A stretch of 64,000 nt of DNA. It comes from Lumbricus rubellus (taxonomy: Eukaryota > Annelida > Clitellata > Crassiclitellata > Lumbricidae). The DNA is taken from the NCBI GenBank assembly GCA_945859605.1, contig OX243815.1, positions 27,153,301 to 27,217,300 of the forward strand, given 5' to 3'. A model generated the notes under the pieces. The model saw only the letters and a list, made by a program, of their open reading frames with translations, was not told the DNA's origin and ran no database searches. A program made the position numbers and the translations under genes. Below, piece after piece: positions 39,301 through 46,700 of this stretch (positions are counted from its first letter, which is position 1; every line of letters starts with the position of its first letter).

Positions 39301-39854
39301 CTTTTAAATAATTGTCACATGGTCTAAATTTAATGGGTGACAGTTTGAATTTCCATATTACCACGAGAGAATCCTATAGCCTACCTATACAAAGTATACA
39401 TTATGCGCCCAAAGAAAGATATAAGCTTATAGGTTCAACTTCTAGAACGAATCGATAATCACATTGGAAATCGCGTTGTAACAATCACAACCAAATAATT
39501 TAAATTTATGTGCAACTATGCGAAAATCCAGGGGGGCGCACTTGCGCCCCCTTGCGCCCCGCTGCGGACGCCCATGATTACAGCACTATTCATGAAGTAG
39601 AATATATAGAAAGTGTACTGGGAGCATGAAAACAAAGCCTCAAATGTTGTACTCTTGTAAGCTCAAATGTTTGACAAGTAGCATGCAAACTACCTGTTGT
39701 ATACACGCTTACAGACCTATTTGATTGTGTTTGTGGTTTCAGTTTTGCGATAATGGCATGCTGTTGGAGCCACAATCCAGAAAAACGACCTAAAATCAGC
39801 AATATCGTTGTATTCCTCCAAGATTTCTATGCAGCACTTTCTCGTTATGTCTAA
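6740..39854 (+). CDS. RYK: RYK receptor (Wnt co-receptor, pseudokinase), 14 exons
   Basis: The joined exons (6740-6863, 28115-28254, 29183-29282, 30152-30286, 30517-30573, 31896-32043, 33292-33377, 34799-34927, 35348-35437, 36072-36259, 36920-37029, 37955-38114, 38602-38738, 39743-39854) give 1716 nt, 571 residues plus TAA, with consistent phases throughout. Seen: signal peptide 1-26, WIF domain about 27-160 with sequons at N33, N144 and N152, a basic RRKK at 159-162 where vertebrate RYK has its cleavage site, membrane segment 198-223, kinase-like domain about 297-567. The domain keeps the beta-3 lysine (VKT, K333) and HKD (D429) but has DSA (447-449) in place of DFG, typical of this catalytically impaired family. 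RYK binds Wnt5-type ligands and guides axons. The C terminus RYV suits PDZ binding. An in-frame TAG at 6731 fixes the start. Vertebrate RYK is slightly longer, about 600 residues. Confidence 0.96.
8246..8301 (-). mobile_element. SINE fragment
   Basis: Shares the tail of the tRNA-derived SINE family in this window (ATAGCGCTTCTTCAAG, then CTACTCAGAAGCGCTCCCGA). The tRNA-like head is absent. Confidence 0.55.
9258..9465 (+). mobile_element. tRNA-derived SINE, near full length
   Basis: Starts with a tRNA-like head: A box TGGTGTAGTGG at 9270-9280 and B box GGTTCGAATCC at 9314-9324. A shared body follows (GGGACCTTGGGCAAGTCC, then CTCCGATGCAGTG and GGGAGCGCCCCTGAGTA) and ends GAAGGGCGATATGACA. Copies on the opposite strand lie at 20734-20936 and 45759-45955. 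It is expected to be mobilised by a LINE; no protein is encoded. Confidence 0.85.
10741..10852. repeat. 28-bp tandem repeat, four copies
   Basis: Unit CACGTTTCACTGTAGTTTTT plus CTGAAGAC, repeated four times with one or two changes. It lies in RYK intron 1. Confidence 0.9.
11535..11580. repeat. AT dinucleotide-rich tract
   Basis: Alternating TA run with a central AATT interruption, able to fold on itself. Low complexity. Confidence 0.8.
12675..12765. repeat. AT-rich low-complexity tract
   Basis: Imperfect TATA/CATA run. No further signal. Confidence 0.7.
13111..13198. repeat. 22-bp tandem repeat, four copies
   Basis: Unit CCCGATCATTACTACACAAA plus GT, four copies with single-base differences. 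Intronic. Confidence 0.9.
15505..15920. mobile_element. TIR element, copy 1 (GTTTCCGGTAAC ends)
   Basis: Bounded by TTGTGTTTCCGGTAAC (15525-15540) and GTTACCGGAAACACAA (15887-15902), with A/T runs and an AGGCCT-like outer motif. The middle is rich in poly-A and poly-T and carries the phrases GCAGACAGTCGGGAAATAGG and GGGGTATACTTTTTCGGATA. A second copy with the same phrases is at 30771-31199. No coding capacity; superfamily unknown. Confidence 0.8.
15957..16147. repeat. 13-bp minisatellite GATGATGATCAAT
   Basis: About eleven copies of GATGATGATCAAT flanked by plain GAT runs. The unit looks like a GAT microsatellite that gained a CAAT variant and was then amplified as a higher-order unit. Confidence 0.92.
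17846..17969. repeat. ~30-bp G-rich tandem repeat
   Basis: Four to five copies of GGGTTGGTGGG(T/C)TG(A/G)G(G/A)A-type units joined by GGTATA. One strand is G/T only with regular GG and GGG runs. Confidence 0.85.
18497..18646. mobile_element. hAT-type MITE, 150 bp
   Basis: Left end CAGTGTAAGAATTG and right end CAATTCTCACCCTG form an imperfect inverted repeat. Flanks GTCCAGGC and GTCCAGGG match at 7 of 8 bases. It contains a long poly-C run. Confidence 0.65.
19131..19174. repeat. perfect 44-bp palindrome
   Basis: 22 bases followed at once by their exact reverse complement, centred on AAAGATCTTT. Two more copies of the half-unit (TATACAAAGATT.CATGTATACA) lie directly upstream at 19090-19140. 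It could extrude as a cruciform. Confidence 0.95.
20431..20690. repeat. ATGT tetranucleotide microsatellite
   Basis: Long interrupted ATGT array. The open frames on both strands here are simple repeats of M-Y-V-C or H-T-Y-I and are not genes. Confidence 0.95.
20734..20936 (-). mobile_element. tRNA-derived SINE, near full length
   Basis: Reverse-strand relative of the SINE at 9258-9465. It has the tail TATAGCACCTCTTCAAGC, the body, and then a tRNA-like head with a decayed B box (GGATTCAAATC) near 20873-20885 and A-box region near 20917-20930. Confidence 0.8.
21271..21306. repeat. GT dinucleotide microsatellite
   Basis: About 17 GT units followed by GC-containing variants. Confidence 0.95.
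22518..22640 (+). pseudogene. transposase C-terminal remnant (mariner/Tc-like)
   Basis: A 40-residue frame ends GGGHIEHKL-stop after a basic stretch (FAKRLKRSF). Many mariner/IS630-type transposases end with a basic helix and a GGHIEH-like tail, so this is probably the last piece of the transposase left in an internally deleted copy. Stops precede it (TGA and TAG just upstream of the ATG), so it is not an intact gene. Confidence 0.55.
22798..22997. other. assembly gap, 200 N
   Basis: Exactly 200 N. The 67 bases just left (22731-22797) and just right (22998-23064) of the gap are identical, so the two contigs probably overlap and the gap size is a placeholder. Confidence 0.99.
24755..24791. 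repeat. GT-rich microsatellite
   Basis: Short GT run of about 13 units with preceding variants. Confidence 0.9.
25473..25871. mobile_element. possible T-rich TIR element
   Basis: ATAGTTGTAAAAA at the left pairs with TTTTTACATCTAT at the right, and both ends continue into runs of CGTTTTTT. The middle has an AT-rich non-coding core. No clear target duplication, so the call is tentative. Confidence 0.4.
25962..26006 (+). mobile_element. SINE tail fragment
   Basis: GAGCGCTTCTGAGTGGATTT then TTGAAAGGGCACTATATAAA matches the 3' tail of the window's SINE family in plus orientation. Confidence 0.5.
27721..27775. repeat. AT-rich TATA run
   Basis: Low-complexity ATATAT with self-complementary halves. 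The start of exon 2 is 340 bp downstream. Confidence 0.7.
28115..28254 (+). CDS. RYK: RYK exon 2: WIF domain
   Basis: Residues 42-88, with the family phrase GELYYVRSGIINDYALSF and FDWQN. Acceptor ATAG, donor CCT|GTAAGT, ends in phase 0. Confidence 0.96.
29183..29282 (+). CDS. RYK: RYK exon 3: WIF domain
   Basis: Residues 89-121, including YYSMTL and IPREGMVP, which align with the poorly conserved middle of the WIF domain. The phases on both sides force this exon. Donor G|GTAAGA. Confidence 0.88.
29640..29735. repeat. ATT-rich low-complexity tract
   Basis: Interrupted TTATTATT run within RYK intron 3. Confidence 0.7.
30152..30286 (+). CDS. RYK: RYK exon 4: end of WIF domain, basic cleavage-type site
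   Basis: Residues 122-166. VFGIMLRCSG and the LRRKKTC segment match vertebrate RYK at the end of the WIF domain. Sequons N144-I-S and N152-V-T. Donor G|GTACTT. Confidence 0.95.
30517..30573 (+). CDS. RYK: RYK exon 5: extracellular stem
   Basis: A 57-nt exon for residues 167-185. Little conserved, with an N-Y-S sequon at 177. The TTACAG acceptor and phase 1 on both sides support it. Confidence 0.82.
30771..31199. mobile_element. TIR element, copy 2 (GTTTCCGGTAAC ends)
   Basis: Relative of 15505-15920. TTGTGTTTCCGGTAAC at 30788-30803 and its exact complement at 31169-31184, extended outward by A/T runs to TAGGCC. The two copies are diverged but collinear. It lies in RYK intron 5. Confidence 0.82.
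31453..31533. repeat. CATA tetranucleotide microsatellite
   Basis: About 20 units with one TTATACATA interruption. In RYK intron 5. Confidence 0.95.
31896..32043 (+). CDS. RYK: RYK exon 6: transmembrane segment
   Basis: Residues 186-234. The hydrophobic stretch VFYIAIGC..GAIFLIAITIV at 198-218 is followed by CFVCAKK, a stop-transfer signal. Acceptor CTCAG, donor AG|GTACAG in phase 2. Confidence 0.94.
32997..33130. repeat. CATA/CAGA/CATG microsatellite
   Basis: Compound tetranucleotide array; both-strand frames here are repeat translations. It ends about 160 bp before RYK exon 7. Confidence 0.93.
33292..33377 (+). CDS. RYK: RYK exon 7: juxtamembrane
   Basis: Residues 235-263, with the phrase RSNTPNNGSI corresponding to RADTPNN in vertebrates. 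Acceptor TTGACAG, donor G|GTTGGT. Confidence 0.9.
33880..34424 (-). other. minus-strand open frames, unrecognised
   Basis: Two minus-strand frames (34424-34134 and 34106-33879) of fairly ordinary composition follow each other in RYK intron 7. They may be the relic of a mobile element. No motif is recognised and no inverted repeats bound them. Confidence 0.2.
34799..34927 (+). CDS. RYK: RYK exon 8: start of kinase-like domain
   Basis: Residues 264-306, ending in the glycine-loop start (LAGVLLEG). RDLVSLAGVL corresponds to RITLKDVLQ in vertebrates. Acceptor GATAG, donor G|GTAATC. Confidence 0.93.
35071..35141. mobile_element. 71-bp hairpin MITE with TTAA flanks (piggyBac-type)
   Basis: CCCTTTGAACCC at the left and GGGTTCAAAGGG at the right are perfect inverted repeats, each flanked by TTAA, the piggyBac target. 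Inside is a short stem-loop (CCGCTTTAGCGG). It sits in RYK intron 8 and would be transcribed as a hairpin. Confidence 0.65.
35348..35437 (+). CDS. RYK: RYK exon 9: glycine loop and beta-3 lysine
   Basis: Residues 307-336. GAFGRVYSG completes the glycine-rich loop; VYVKTVT holds the beta-3 lysine K333. Donor G|GTTTGT. Confidence 0.95.
36072..36259 (+). CDS. RYK: RYK exon 10: helix C to hinge
   Basis: Residues 337-399, with MKGISHDNISSVFATCI and LKKFLQQCK, typical of RYK. Acceptor TTTACAG, donor GAT|GTAAGC, phase 0. Confidence 0.95.
36305..36475. repeat. degenerate repeat around GGCGTCCTGGCACTT
   Basis: Four diverged copies of a CCTGGCACTTATTTT-type phrase in RYK intron 10. Probably part of an old transposon, but no ends are clear. 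Confidence 0.5.
36507..36572 (-). mobile_element. SINE tail fragment
   Basis: TTATAGCACCCCTTCAAG then CTACTCCGACTACAGCAC matches the SINE family with a small deletion. Confidence 0.5.
36838..36928 (+). repeat. tandem duplication of the exon 11 acceptor
   Basis: The string TCTGTTGTGTTGATTTCATT plus GCAGATACTTA occurs twice, with AG ends at 36863 and 36919, 56 bp apart. The second is the functional acceptor because the reading frame requires it. Use of the first would add 56 nt and reach TGA at 36906-36908 after 14 codons. Confidence 0.93.
36920..37029 (+). CDS. RYK: RYK exon 11: catalytic loop
   Basis: Residues 400-435, with MAIQIARAMQHLH and HKDFATRNC (D429). HKD in place of HRD is a family feature. 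Donor CT|GTGAGT, phase 2. Confidence 0.96.
37138..37335. repeat. 33-bp tandem repeat, six copies
   Basis: AT-rich unit TAGTTTATATTTATATTAAT plus CGAATAATTATTT. The 33-bp period keeps one frame open through the array, but the peptide (VYIYINRIIIL) is only repeat translation. Intron 11 of RYK. Confidence 0.93.
37955..38114 (+). CDS. RYK: RYK exon 12: DSA motif and activation segment
   Basis: Residues 436-489. DSALSRD replaces DFG; HCLGDNENRPVKWLALEAL is the RYK activation segment up to the ALE motif. Acceptor TTTCAG, donor GTG|GTCAGT. Confidence 0.97.
38602..38738 (+). CDS. RYK: RYK exon 13: helix F region
   Basis: Residues 490-534. WSFGVTLWEM, DPFEMAAYL and RIAQPLNCPNEL match the family. The donor CT|GTAAGTCAG is the first of eight tandem copies. 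Confidence 0.97.
38739..39049 (+). repeat. 39-bp minisatellite made of repeated 5' splice sites
   Basis: GTAAGTCAGA occurs at 38739, 38784, 38823, 38855, 38894, 38933, 38972 and 39011, mostly 39 bp apart. Each unit runs GTAAGTCAGACGTTTTTCAC, TTTTCTAATTATCAAAACT. The first copy is the authentic exon 13 donor; the array ends where GT becomes GC (AACTGCAAAAC). Confidence 0.96.
39263..39576. mobile_element. hAT-type MITE, 314 bp
   Basis: CATGGGCGTCCGCAG and CTGCGGACGCCCATG are perfect ends. The flanks ATTACAGC (39255-39262) and ATTACAGC (39577-39584) are identical 8-bp target duplications. It lies in RYK intron 13 and has no coding capacity. Confidence 0.9.
39743..39854 (+). CDS. RYK: RYK exon 14: C-terminal lobe and stop
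   Basis: Residues 535-571 and TAA. MACCWSHNPEKRPK is the conserved CW..(P)..RP helix. The end SRYV resembles the AYV PDZ-binding end of vertebrate RYK. Confidence 0.97.
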
Positions 39855-40256
39855 GATCTTGCCAAAGGAAATGCCAATGGACTGCACTGGTCAAGAGATG
39901 GCATGGTATATGCATGTATACAAGAAGGCCCATGATGCCTATGGAGATTGCAATGGAATTAGTGGATTCTAACAAAGAAATGACCATGCCAATGGCCAGC
40001 AGCAAATTAAATACTCAAAACAGTTGCTCGAACAACAAAACCTATGGAAAGTTAGTCTTGGGTTTATTTTATGTGGTCGCTCATAATCGCCACAACTAAG
40101 ATCTGAATTATGTGCAGATTATTATTAAGAGGTTTTGTATATGCTAGGATACAGAAAATAGAAGTAGTATCAAGAAACGATGTTAGATTTGTACAAATAT
40201 AATATATGTGGACTAATTTATTGTTGAAAACTATTCATTTTATGGTTCATTTTGAT

Positions 40257-40277
40257 TTTATTGTATTGTGCAATAAA
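40257..40277. terminator. back-to-back poly(A) signals of RYK and CLPTM1
   Basis: AATAAA at 40272-40277 is the first such signal downstream of the RYK stop. On the minus strand AATAAA at 40262-40257 is the first downstream of the CLPTM1 stop. A second minus-strand AATAAA is at 40222-40217. Use of the inner pair would make the 3' UTRs overlap by a few dozen bases. Confidence 0.55.
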
Positions 40278-40726
40278 CTAAACAGTTCTAAAACTAAGTG
40301 TAGAAGGTACCAGCCCATAAAGTACAGCCAGATTCTATAACAATAGTTGTAAAACAGTGTAATTAGTATATTGCACAGACAAGCAATGACCAGTAAATTC
40401 TGCAACAACATTTGTAAAATAGCGCCATTAGCATGTGGCACAAAGAGTAATGATGAGTAAACGAGTCAGTCATTTGAGATTCTGTAACAATAGTTGTAAA
40501 ATTGTACCTGCTGCACAAAAACATGAAGAAACACAGATAAACTAAGAAAATGTTAATAAATAATTAAAACTCCACAAACAAACTGGGTTAAATAAACCGA
40601 GGAGTCATCACAGCAAACCTGAAACACGGACAGGAAGTGCATTAATTATGCAGCTATCTTTGAGATATCTTTGACAGGAAGTGCATATGCAGCTATCTTT
40701 TGAGATATCTTTGTGAATTCAGAAGA

Positions 40727-40797
40727 TCATTGTTGCGGCTGTTGTGTCACATTGCGGTAGATCCAATACTGATAAAGGTAGATGTAGAAAACGATGT
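40727..40797 (-). CDS. CLPTM1: CLPTM1 exon 14: last coding exon
   Basis: Residues 641-663: DIVFYIYLYQYWIYR, then NVTQQPQQ and TGA. The long disordered tail of vertebrate CLPTM1 is missing. Acceptor TTTCAG. Confidence 0.95.
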
Positions 40798-43700
40798 CTG
40801 AAACATTGACAACAGTCAAAATGTTACTGCCATGTGACTAGACCACTGTCAGTAAACTGCTGTATTCTTATATAAAACCTACAACGAAATTAAAGTCTTG
40901 GTTCTTTGCTGCCAATCCAGATCACATGCAAGTCTTAATCATAATTACCACAATTTATATTTATGCTTAAGTAGTTCTGTAATAAAGTAATAATAACAAT
41001 AACAGTTCTTGCTAAAGAACTTGTATTTAATGAAAAATGTTGTATGAGATTGTTAGCACTATCCTGTCCTCCAATAACGTGATCAACTAGAGGCACTCCT
41101 GAAGGTATGCAATATAATTGTTACTAAAGCCAAGTTTGCACTTTCACATGCATCCAAATGTTTCGGTGTTTTTGTAAATCTATATTTTTTATGGAAGCAA
41201 CAAGTTCTTTTAGTGTAGAACAACAGAATGCATTTATAAATGCTTGTTTTCATAATGGAATAAGCTTGCTGTCCACTGCCCTAATCTCTTCTGTGTTTTA
41301 CTTCCTTATATATCCACAAATATTGGCTATTCTTATGGGTCATAACAACACTTCAGAAATATTCACTGTGTGGAAGTCACAGCACTCTATTCTCTCCCAA
41401 TCTGGGGTGGCTCCACTGTTTATTCACCGATTGAGTTATACCGGAAACTATCCTAATGCAACACTCCTGATTTTTCTAGGGATCTTTTCACTATAGTCGT
41501 TCACTCACTCTCTTCCTCTCCTCTTCTCTCTTTTTCCACCTGTCAATTACAACAGAATTAGATGAGAGGAGGACAAAGCCTAACCATGTCGAAAGAAGCC
41601 GATTCTGTAGTAAGAAGGCGCTTGGATGACGAATGCAAACGCGCTGTCCAAGAACGAATCCACGGCCTTGTAAGTCATTGTTCTCCACGGAAGATGCTTC
41701 ACGGTCTTCAACTTGTAGTTTATGAAGATCTGTGGCATCATCAAAAGTACTCCTGCAAAAATAATAAGCTCTCTGTTTACAAACACATCATCACAAGCAC
41801 AGGCTTCTTAGCCATACAATTGCTCTCTCCAATTTTATGCTGGTGCACATTTTACATGCAGCATACAAAGTGGTGCGCAGCACACTGGAGGACTTTGGTT
41901 GCCTCTTATTAATATTCAGAGTTACAGTAAGAAGGAGAGGCTAAACATTTCTGATGAAGAATTTCATAACAGGGAAGCACATTTTTAAGGATCTCTTATG
42001 CTGGCATTGTTCTTGTGTTCAAGACCATGGAATTCATCAATGCCCGTCTATAATGCACCACCTAACATATACTTTCCAGCTTGTGCTCATACTAGCTACC
42101 AAGCCATAACCCTAGGTTGCCAATGCACTTCTGCATGAAATCACATGCATGAACTTGCAGTCGACTACAAACTTTTCGCTCTTGTCATACCAAACAAATG
42201 CCAATGTTAGCAGCATTCTTCCAACAGAATCAGCTATTGCTGCAATCTGCACGAAAATCTTGAAAATTGTCACATAAATGTCCAGATAAAGTTTGTATAG
42301 TGTACTATATAGACTGTATTGTAATTATAAATTTATATAGTGCCTCTCGCAGAATGACTACATGCAGTGCATCACCATTTTGTGACTTTGGTATCACAAT
42401 AAGAAATTCACATGATATTTCATGGTCTATCCGCTAGAGTTAAAAACTGTTGCCGATACTCTAACCTTTACATATAGATGCCATTAAATTCTACCTCTGC
42501 ACATCACAGTAGAAAAAGAACACATTACCAAATGTGGTGAGGAAGCCGTACATCGTGCTGACTGTCCATGTGTACCAATGCTCGTGTTGACTGGTAACGA
42601 CTGCACATCCAGCGTAAACGGCCAACAGAGGGACAAGCAAGTATGACACATGCTTAACCGCCGCCTATTGAATAAAAAAAGACGAAACTTAACATCATAG
42701 AACTTTTAACGTTAGTTGAAACTAAGGCTGCACGTTAATCCCCGTCAACGATTAATGAGTTCAAACCTATTTCGATTAAAATTTTTAATGAAATGAATAC
42801 TAAGGCTAATCCGATGGACCAGTGCAGATGCAAACCAATGACATAAAAAATGGATTGCAATGAATGTTCAACCCATCAACATAGCATAGTACTTTTATTG
42901 TTTTCTTGTGTTCTGGTTGCAATAAAGTGAATTGTATTGTATTGTATAACAGATATATGGGCCTGCAGGACGTCATATGCATCGCTGCCGCATATGCATA
43001 GCTTACATACGAAATGCAGCTCTTGTCCTGTAAGCTAGTTGGTGCTCGAATCGACCAATTGTACCAATAAACAAAGGACTGGGTATGTCGGATGCTCAAT
43101 GATGCAGTTTTTGAAGTTATAACAGCAGACTACTGGTCCTCTGTGGCCAATGACAGTTTAGCCTACATAGGGTGTGACCACAAACCACACTGACAAAACT
43201 GGGATTTAGACTCTTTAGAACTTGCAGTACTATTTCATGTAGAAGAACAACACTTTTCCATTTTTCTGAATTCTGTGTCAAGCAAATCGCATTGATCAGT
43301 GACAAAGTCGTGGGATATAAACAAAACACAAAAAAATTATGAACAAATTTAATAACACAGAATATATAAAAGTACTAGACGTGGTACCCGGCGTTGCCTG
43401 GGAAATTCAATATTCACCTTACACATTGTCTGCAGCTCTTTGTGAAAAGGAACGCATTCCTACATGTAATTAAAATGCGATTAAGAAAGTTAATTGCGTT
43501 CTTTAATCGAAATGCAGCTCTAGTTTAAAACTCCATAGAAAGTTATTTTCTAATACGAAAAATGTGTGGTCTTCTAAATCTTAATTCAAAGTATTAATAT
43601 ACGCTAAATTCTATATAAAGAGTCAAATCCAGTTAAATCACTAATCAAGGTTGTTCATCAGATTATTCAATTTACATATACTGTCATTACGAACCAAGTT

Positions 43701-46700
43701 TATAAGATTATTTACTGACTCACCAAATCATAGTTCTTGGCTGGTGAGTTGACGTAGCTTTCTTTACACGCAAACTCAAGCTCTGGAATGATCCCCAATA
43801 ATCTGTTCTCATAATTTAACTAAAAAAAACAACAGTCTTGAATGTTATGCAGCAGTATCATATAGTATATTTTTATTCCCTACACAAGATTATGACCTCC
43901 ATATTTAAAACAAATTCACACAGAATTAGTATTCAACTTTTGGCATCTTTCAGCTCACAAAATACCAACTTCAGTGTTGATTTAAGTTTTCAGAATATAA
44001 CTACATCAGCTTGGCAAAAGTTAAAGTGACCCAGAATGCAAGTGCAGTGAATTAAGTAACATAGAGCACTGCTTAGTAGGTCTACTTGGATGGGCAATCG
44101 TCGTAACCAATGACATTTCAGCCACTGTCAAGGTGGCACCCATTTTCAAATTTAGTAGAATGAAGCCAACCTTAGTATCAAAGATTCTGGTCATCTTCCA
44201 TATTGACGTTGCGAGTCCAGCAAAAGCAGTCAGCATGAAAATGAACGCTGTTTGAACTTCCATGACGTACAATACGACAACGGTAGAATAGAAGAGTTCG
44301 GCCAACGCAGAGTACACTGAAGTGCCTTCAAGGCTTCCGAGGTTACTCCAGAACCCGATCTCTGCCATGAAAAACATAACAGAGGATTCAGTGCAAATAA
44401 TGTCGCTTAAAAATTCCACTGTATAACAACTAAGTACTATAAACTCCAAGAATTGAAAGTATAGCTTTATAATTGAAAATTGTGTAGAATCCATTGGGTG
44501 GGCTTCAAAAATGCATAAGTGGGCTCTTTTAGTTTGCTGTGCACTAATAATAATAATAATAATAATGACAATTTATATGGCGCAGTAACGTGGCCATACC
44601 GCTACAAGGGCGCCTGTTGCATTGTTGCTTGCTAACAAAATTTCTACACTTAGTGGTATCAAACTTAAAACTGGAACTGGTGGTATCTTTGTGAGGTACT
44701 TACAGGAGCTTTAGTTAGTGTACACACACACACATGCACACAGGAAAATACAATTAATCACATAGATCTGTTGTTTGCTCAAACGTAACGTAAAAATCGA
44801 ATGTAACAATCACAGGTAATGAACTAATTGGATAAGTATCATTTTTAGATGAAGCACAATCATGAAAAGCAAACCAACAACCAGAAACAATAACCAAACT
44901 TGTAATCCTTTCTAGCTCATATTAGCTGGAATCATGTAAACAATAAAATTTGATGGTTGCTAAGCAAATATAAACAAGTTCATGCTGTCCCAAGAAATGA
45001 GATCTATGCAAAGCATCAGTTTACAAAAAAAGATATTATAATAAATGTCATTTTGTGAATGAGAGTTTGGCTTCAGTGACTTACCATTTCTTAAAACGAG
45101 GAACGACAACATTGCATGAACAATTGGAAAGAAGGAGACCATAATGAGCAGAATCAATCCATTGTCTAAGAACGCCATCTGTTGAGAAACATTTACAGCA
45201 AACAACCATTTTTACCGAAAATGTTATCCAACAAATGAAATTCAAAACAAACTGCGATCCAAACCTGTTACTTGATTGAACACATTTACTGTTCACTTGC
45301 AATTTTTGTTCTCATAAGGAACCACTTTTAAATATTAAATCACCATCCTGGATTAACAATCTTTTAAATTCCTGGTCAGAATTCAGGAGGCCAAAAGGCC
45401 CACTTTACACAAAACCGAATCTATACATCAAGAAAATATAAATACACAGGAAATCCATTAGGACAGGGGTGTGAAACCTTTTTGAGTGGTGGGCCAGTGT
45501 GAACATCTTCAAACAAGTGGCGGGCCAGTGTGAACATCTTCCAACATAGCGGGCCAGGGTGTCGAAGCTCCTGAGCAAAATTGGATAGTGATCTCACTGA
45601 TCTGAGGGAGTTCCAGGCTTGGTCAGCCATGCAATACCCAGAACATTTTAACTAATAGTGTTTTGTAACTTTCATAATTTTGTTCACAGACAACCAACCG
45701 GAAACCATAGATACACACACAGTCTGCAGACTCTACACAGAATGTTTGTATGTGCACTTGTTATAGCGCCCCTTCAAGCTCTCTCTACTCAGAGGCGCTC
45801 CCGATGCAGAGCGGGCACTGCATCGGAGTTTCACGCAGAAGTGCCGAGCAATTGTGAGTGAAGGACTTGTCCAAGGTCCTTACGCGGTGAGGTGGATTCG
45901 AACCTCGAACCTTCAGGCTCCAAGGCAACAACGCCACCACTACACCACCGCGCCCCAAAAACTGTGCGTCTGAGCAAAAGTGACGTCAGTAAGAAAAACC
46001 TCCATGTAGACCTATTTGGCACTGACTGTAAAATATAAAAATTCGAACTTCTATCCTCTAATTTTGTAATCTTTAGGGAAGGCTCGCGGGCCAGAAAAAA
46101 ATCGTCGGCGGGCCAGCTCGTTGACACCCCTGCATTAGGAGGTCCAACATCACGCACAGCAGGGAAGAGAATTCCAAAGCTTAAGATAAGACATCAAGAA
46201 CACAGGGAGTCCAATACAATTCTTGTATGATGCAATGCAAAAGTCTGGCAATCAATGCAAGATAGGTATGGCAAGTGAGTATTGTTTTTTTACAATGGCT
46301 ATTGTCAGAAAGTTTTCAGCCATTTGGAGTTTACGCAAATCATTTTCAGTGACACCAGTAAGAACAGAGTTACAATATAATACAGTCAGCTTGGTACCAC
46401 GGCATTTATCAGTAAAAGTACAACACTATGAGGAATGCAAGATCAGATTATATGAAGCCAGAGAGGATATAAATAATTCTCAGAAGCATAAATTAAATAC
46501 TTAGCCATCTGCATGCTGTAAGTACAATTACAGTTCAGGAGCAGAAGGTGAAACATGACGTCTGAAATGAAGGAAGGAAATTACTGTTAGCTGTAACAAA
46601 AGCCTTTATCAATGTTTAGCCATACTTTAACAAAATCTTGACTGTCATCCGTTTCCGTCATGCTTTTTTCTACCACCGGACAAACGAGGCTGCTCATCGA

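Noticed and set aside
43375..43413. Short conserved-looking phrase GTGGTACCCGGCGTTGCCTG
   Set aside because: Looks like a fragment of a dispersed repeat; too short to assign.
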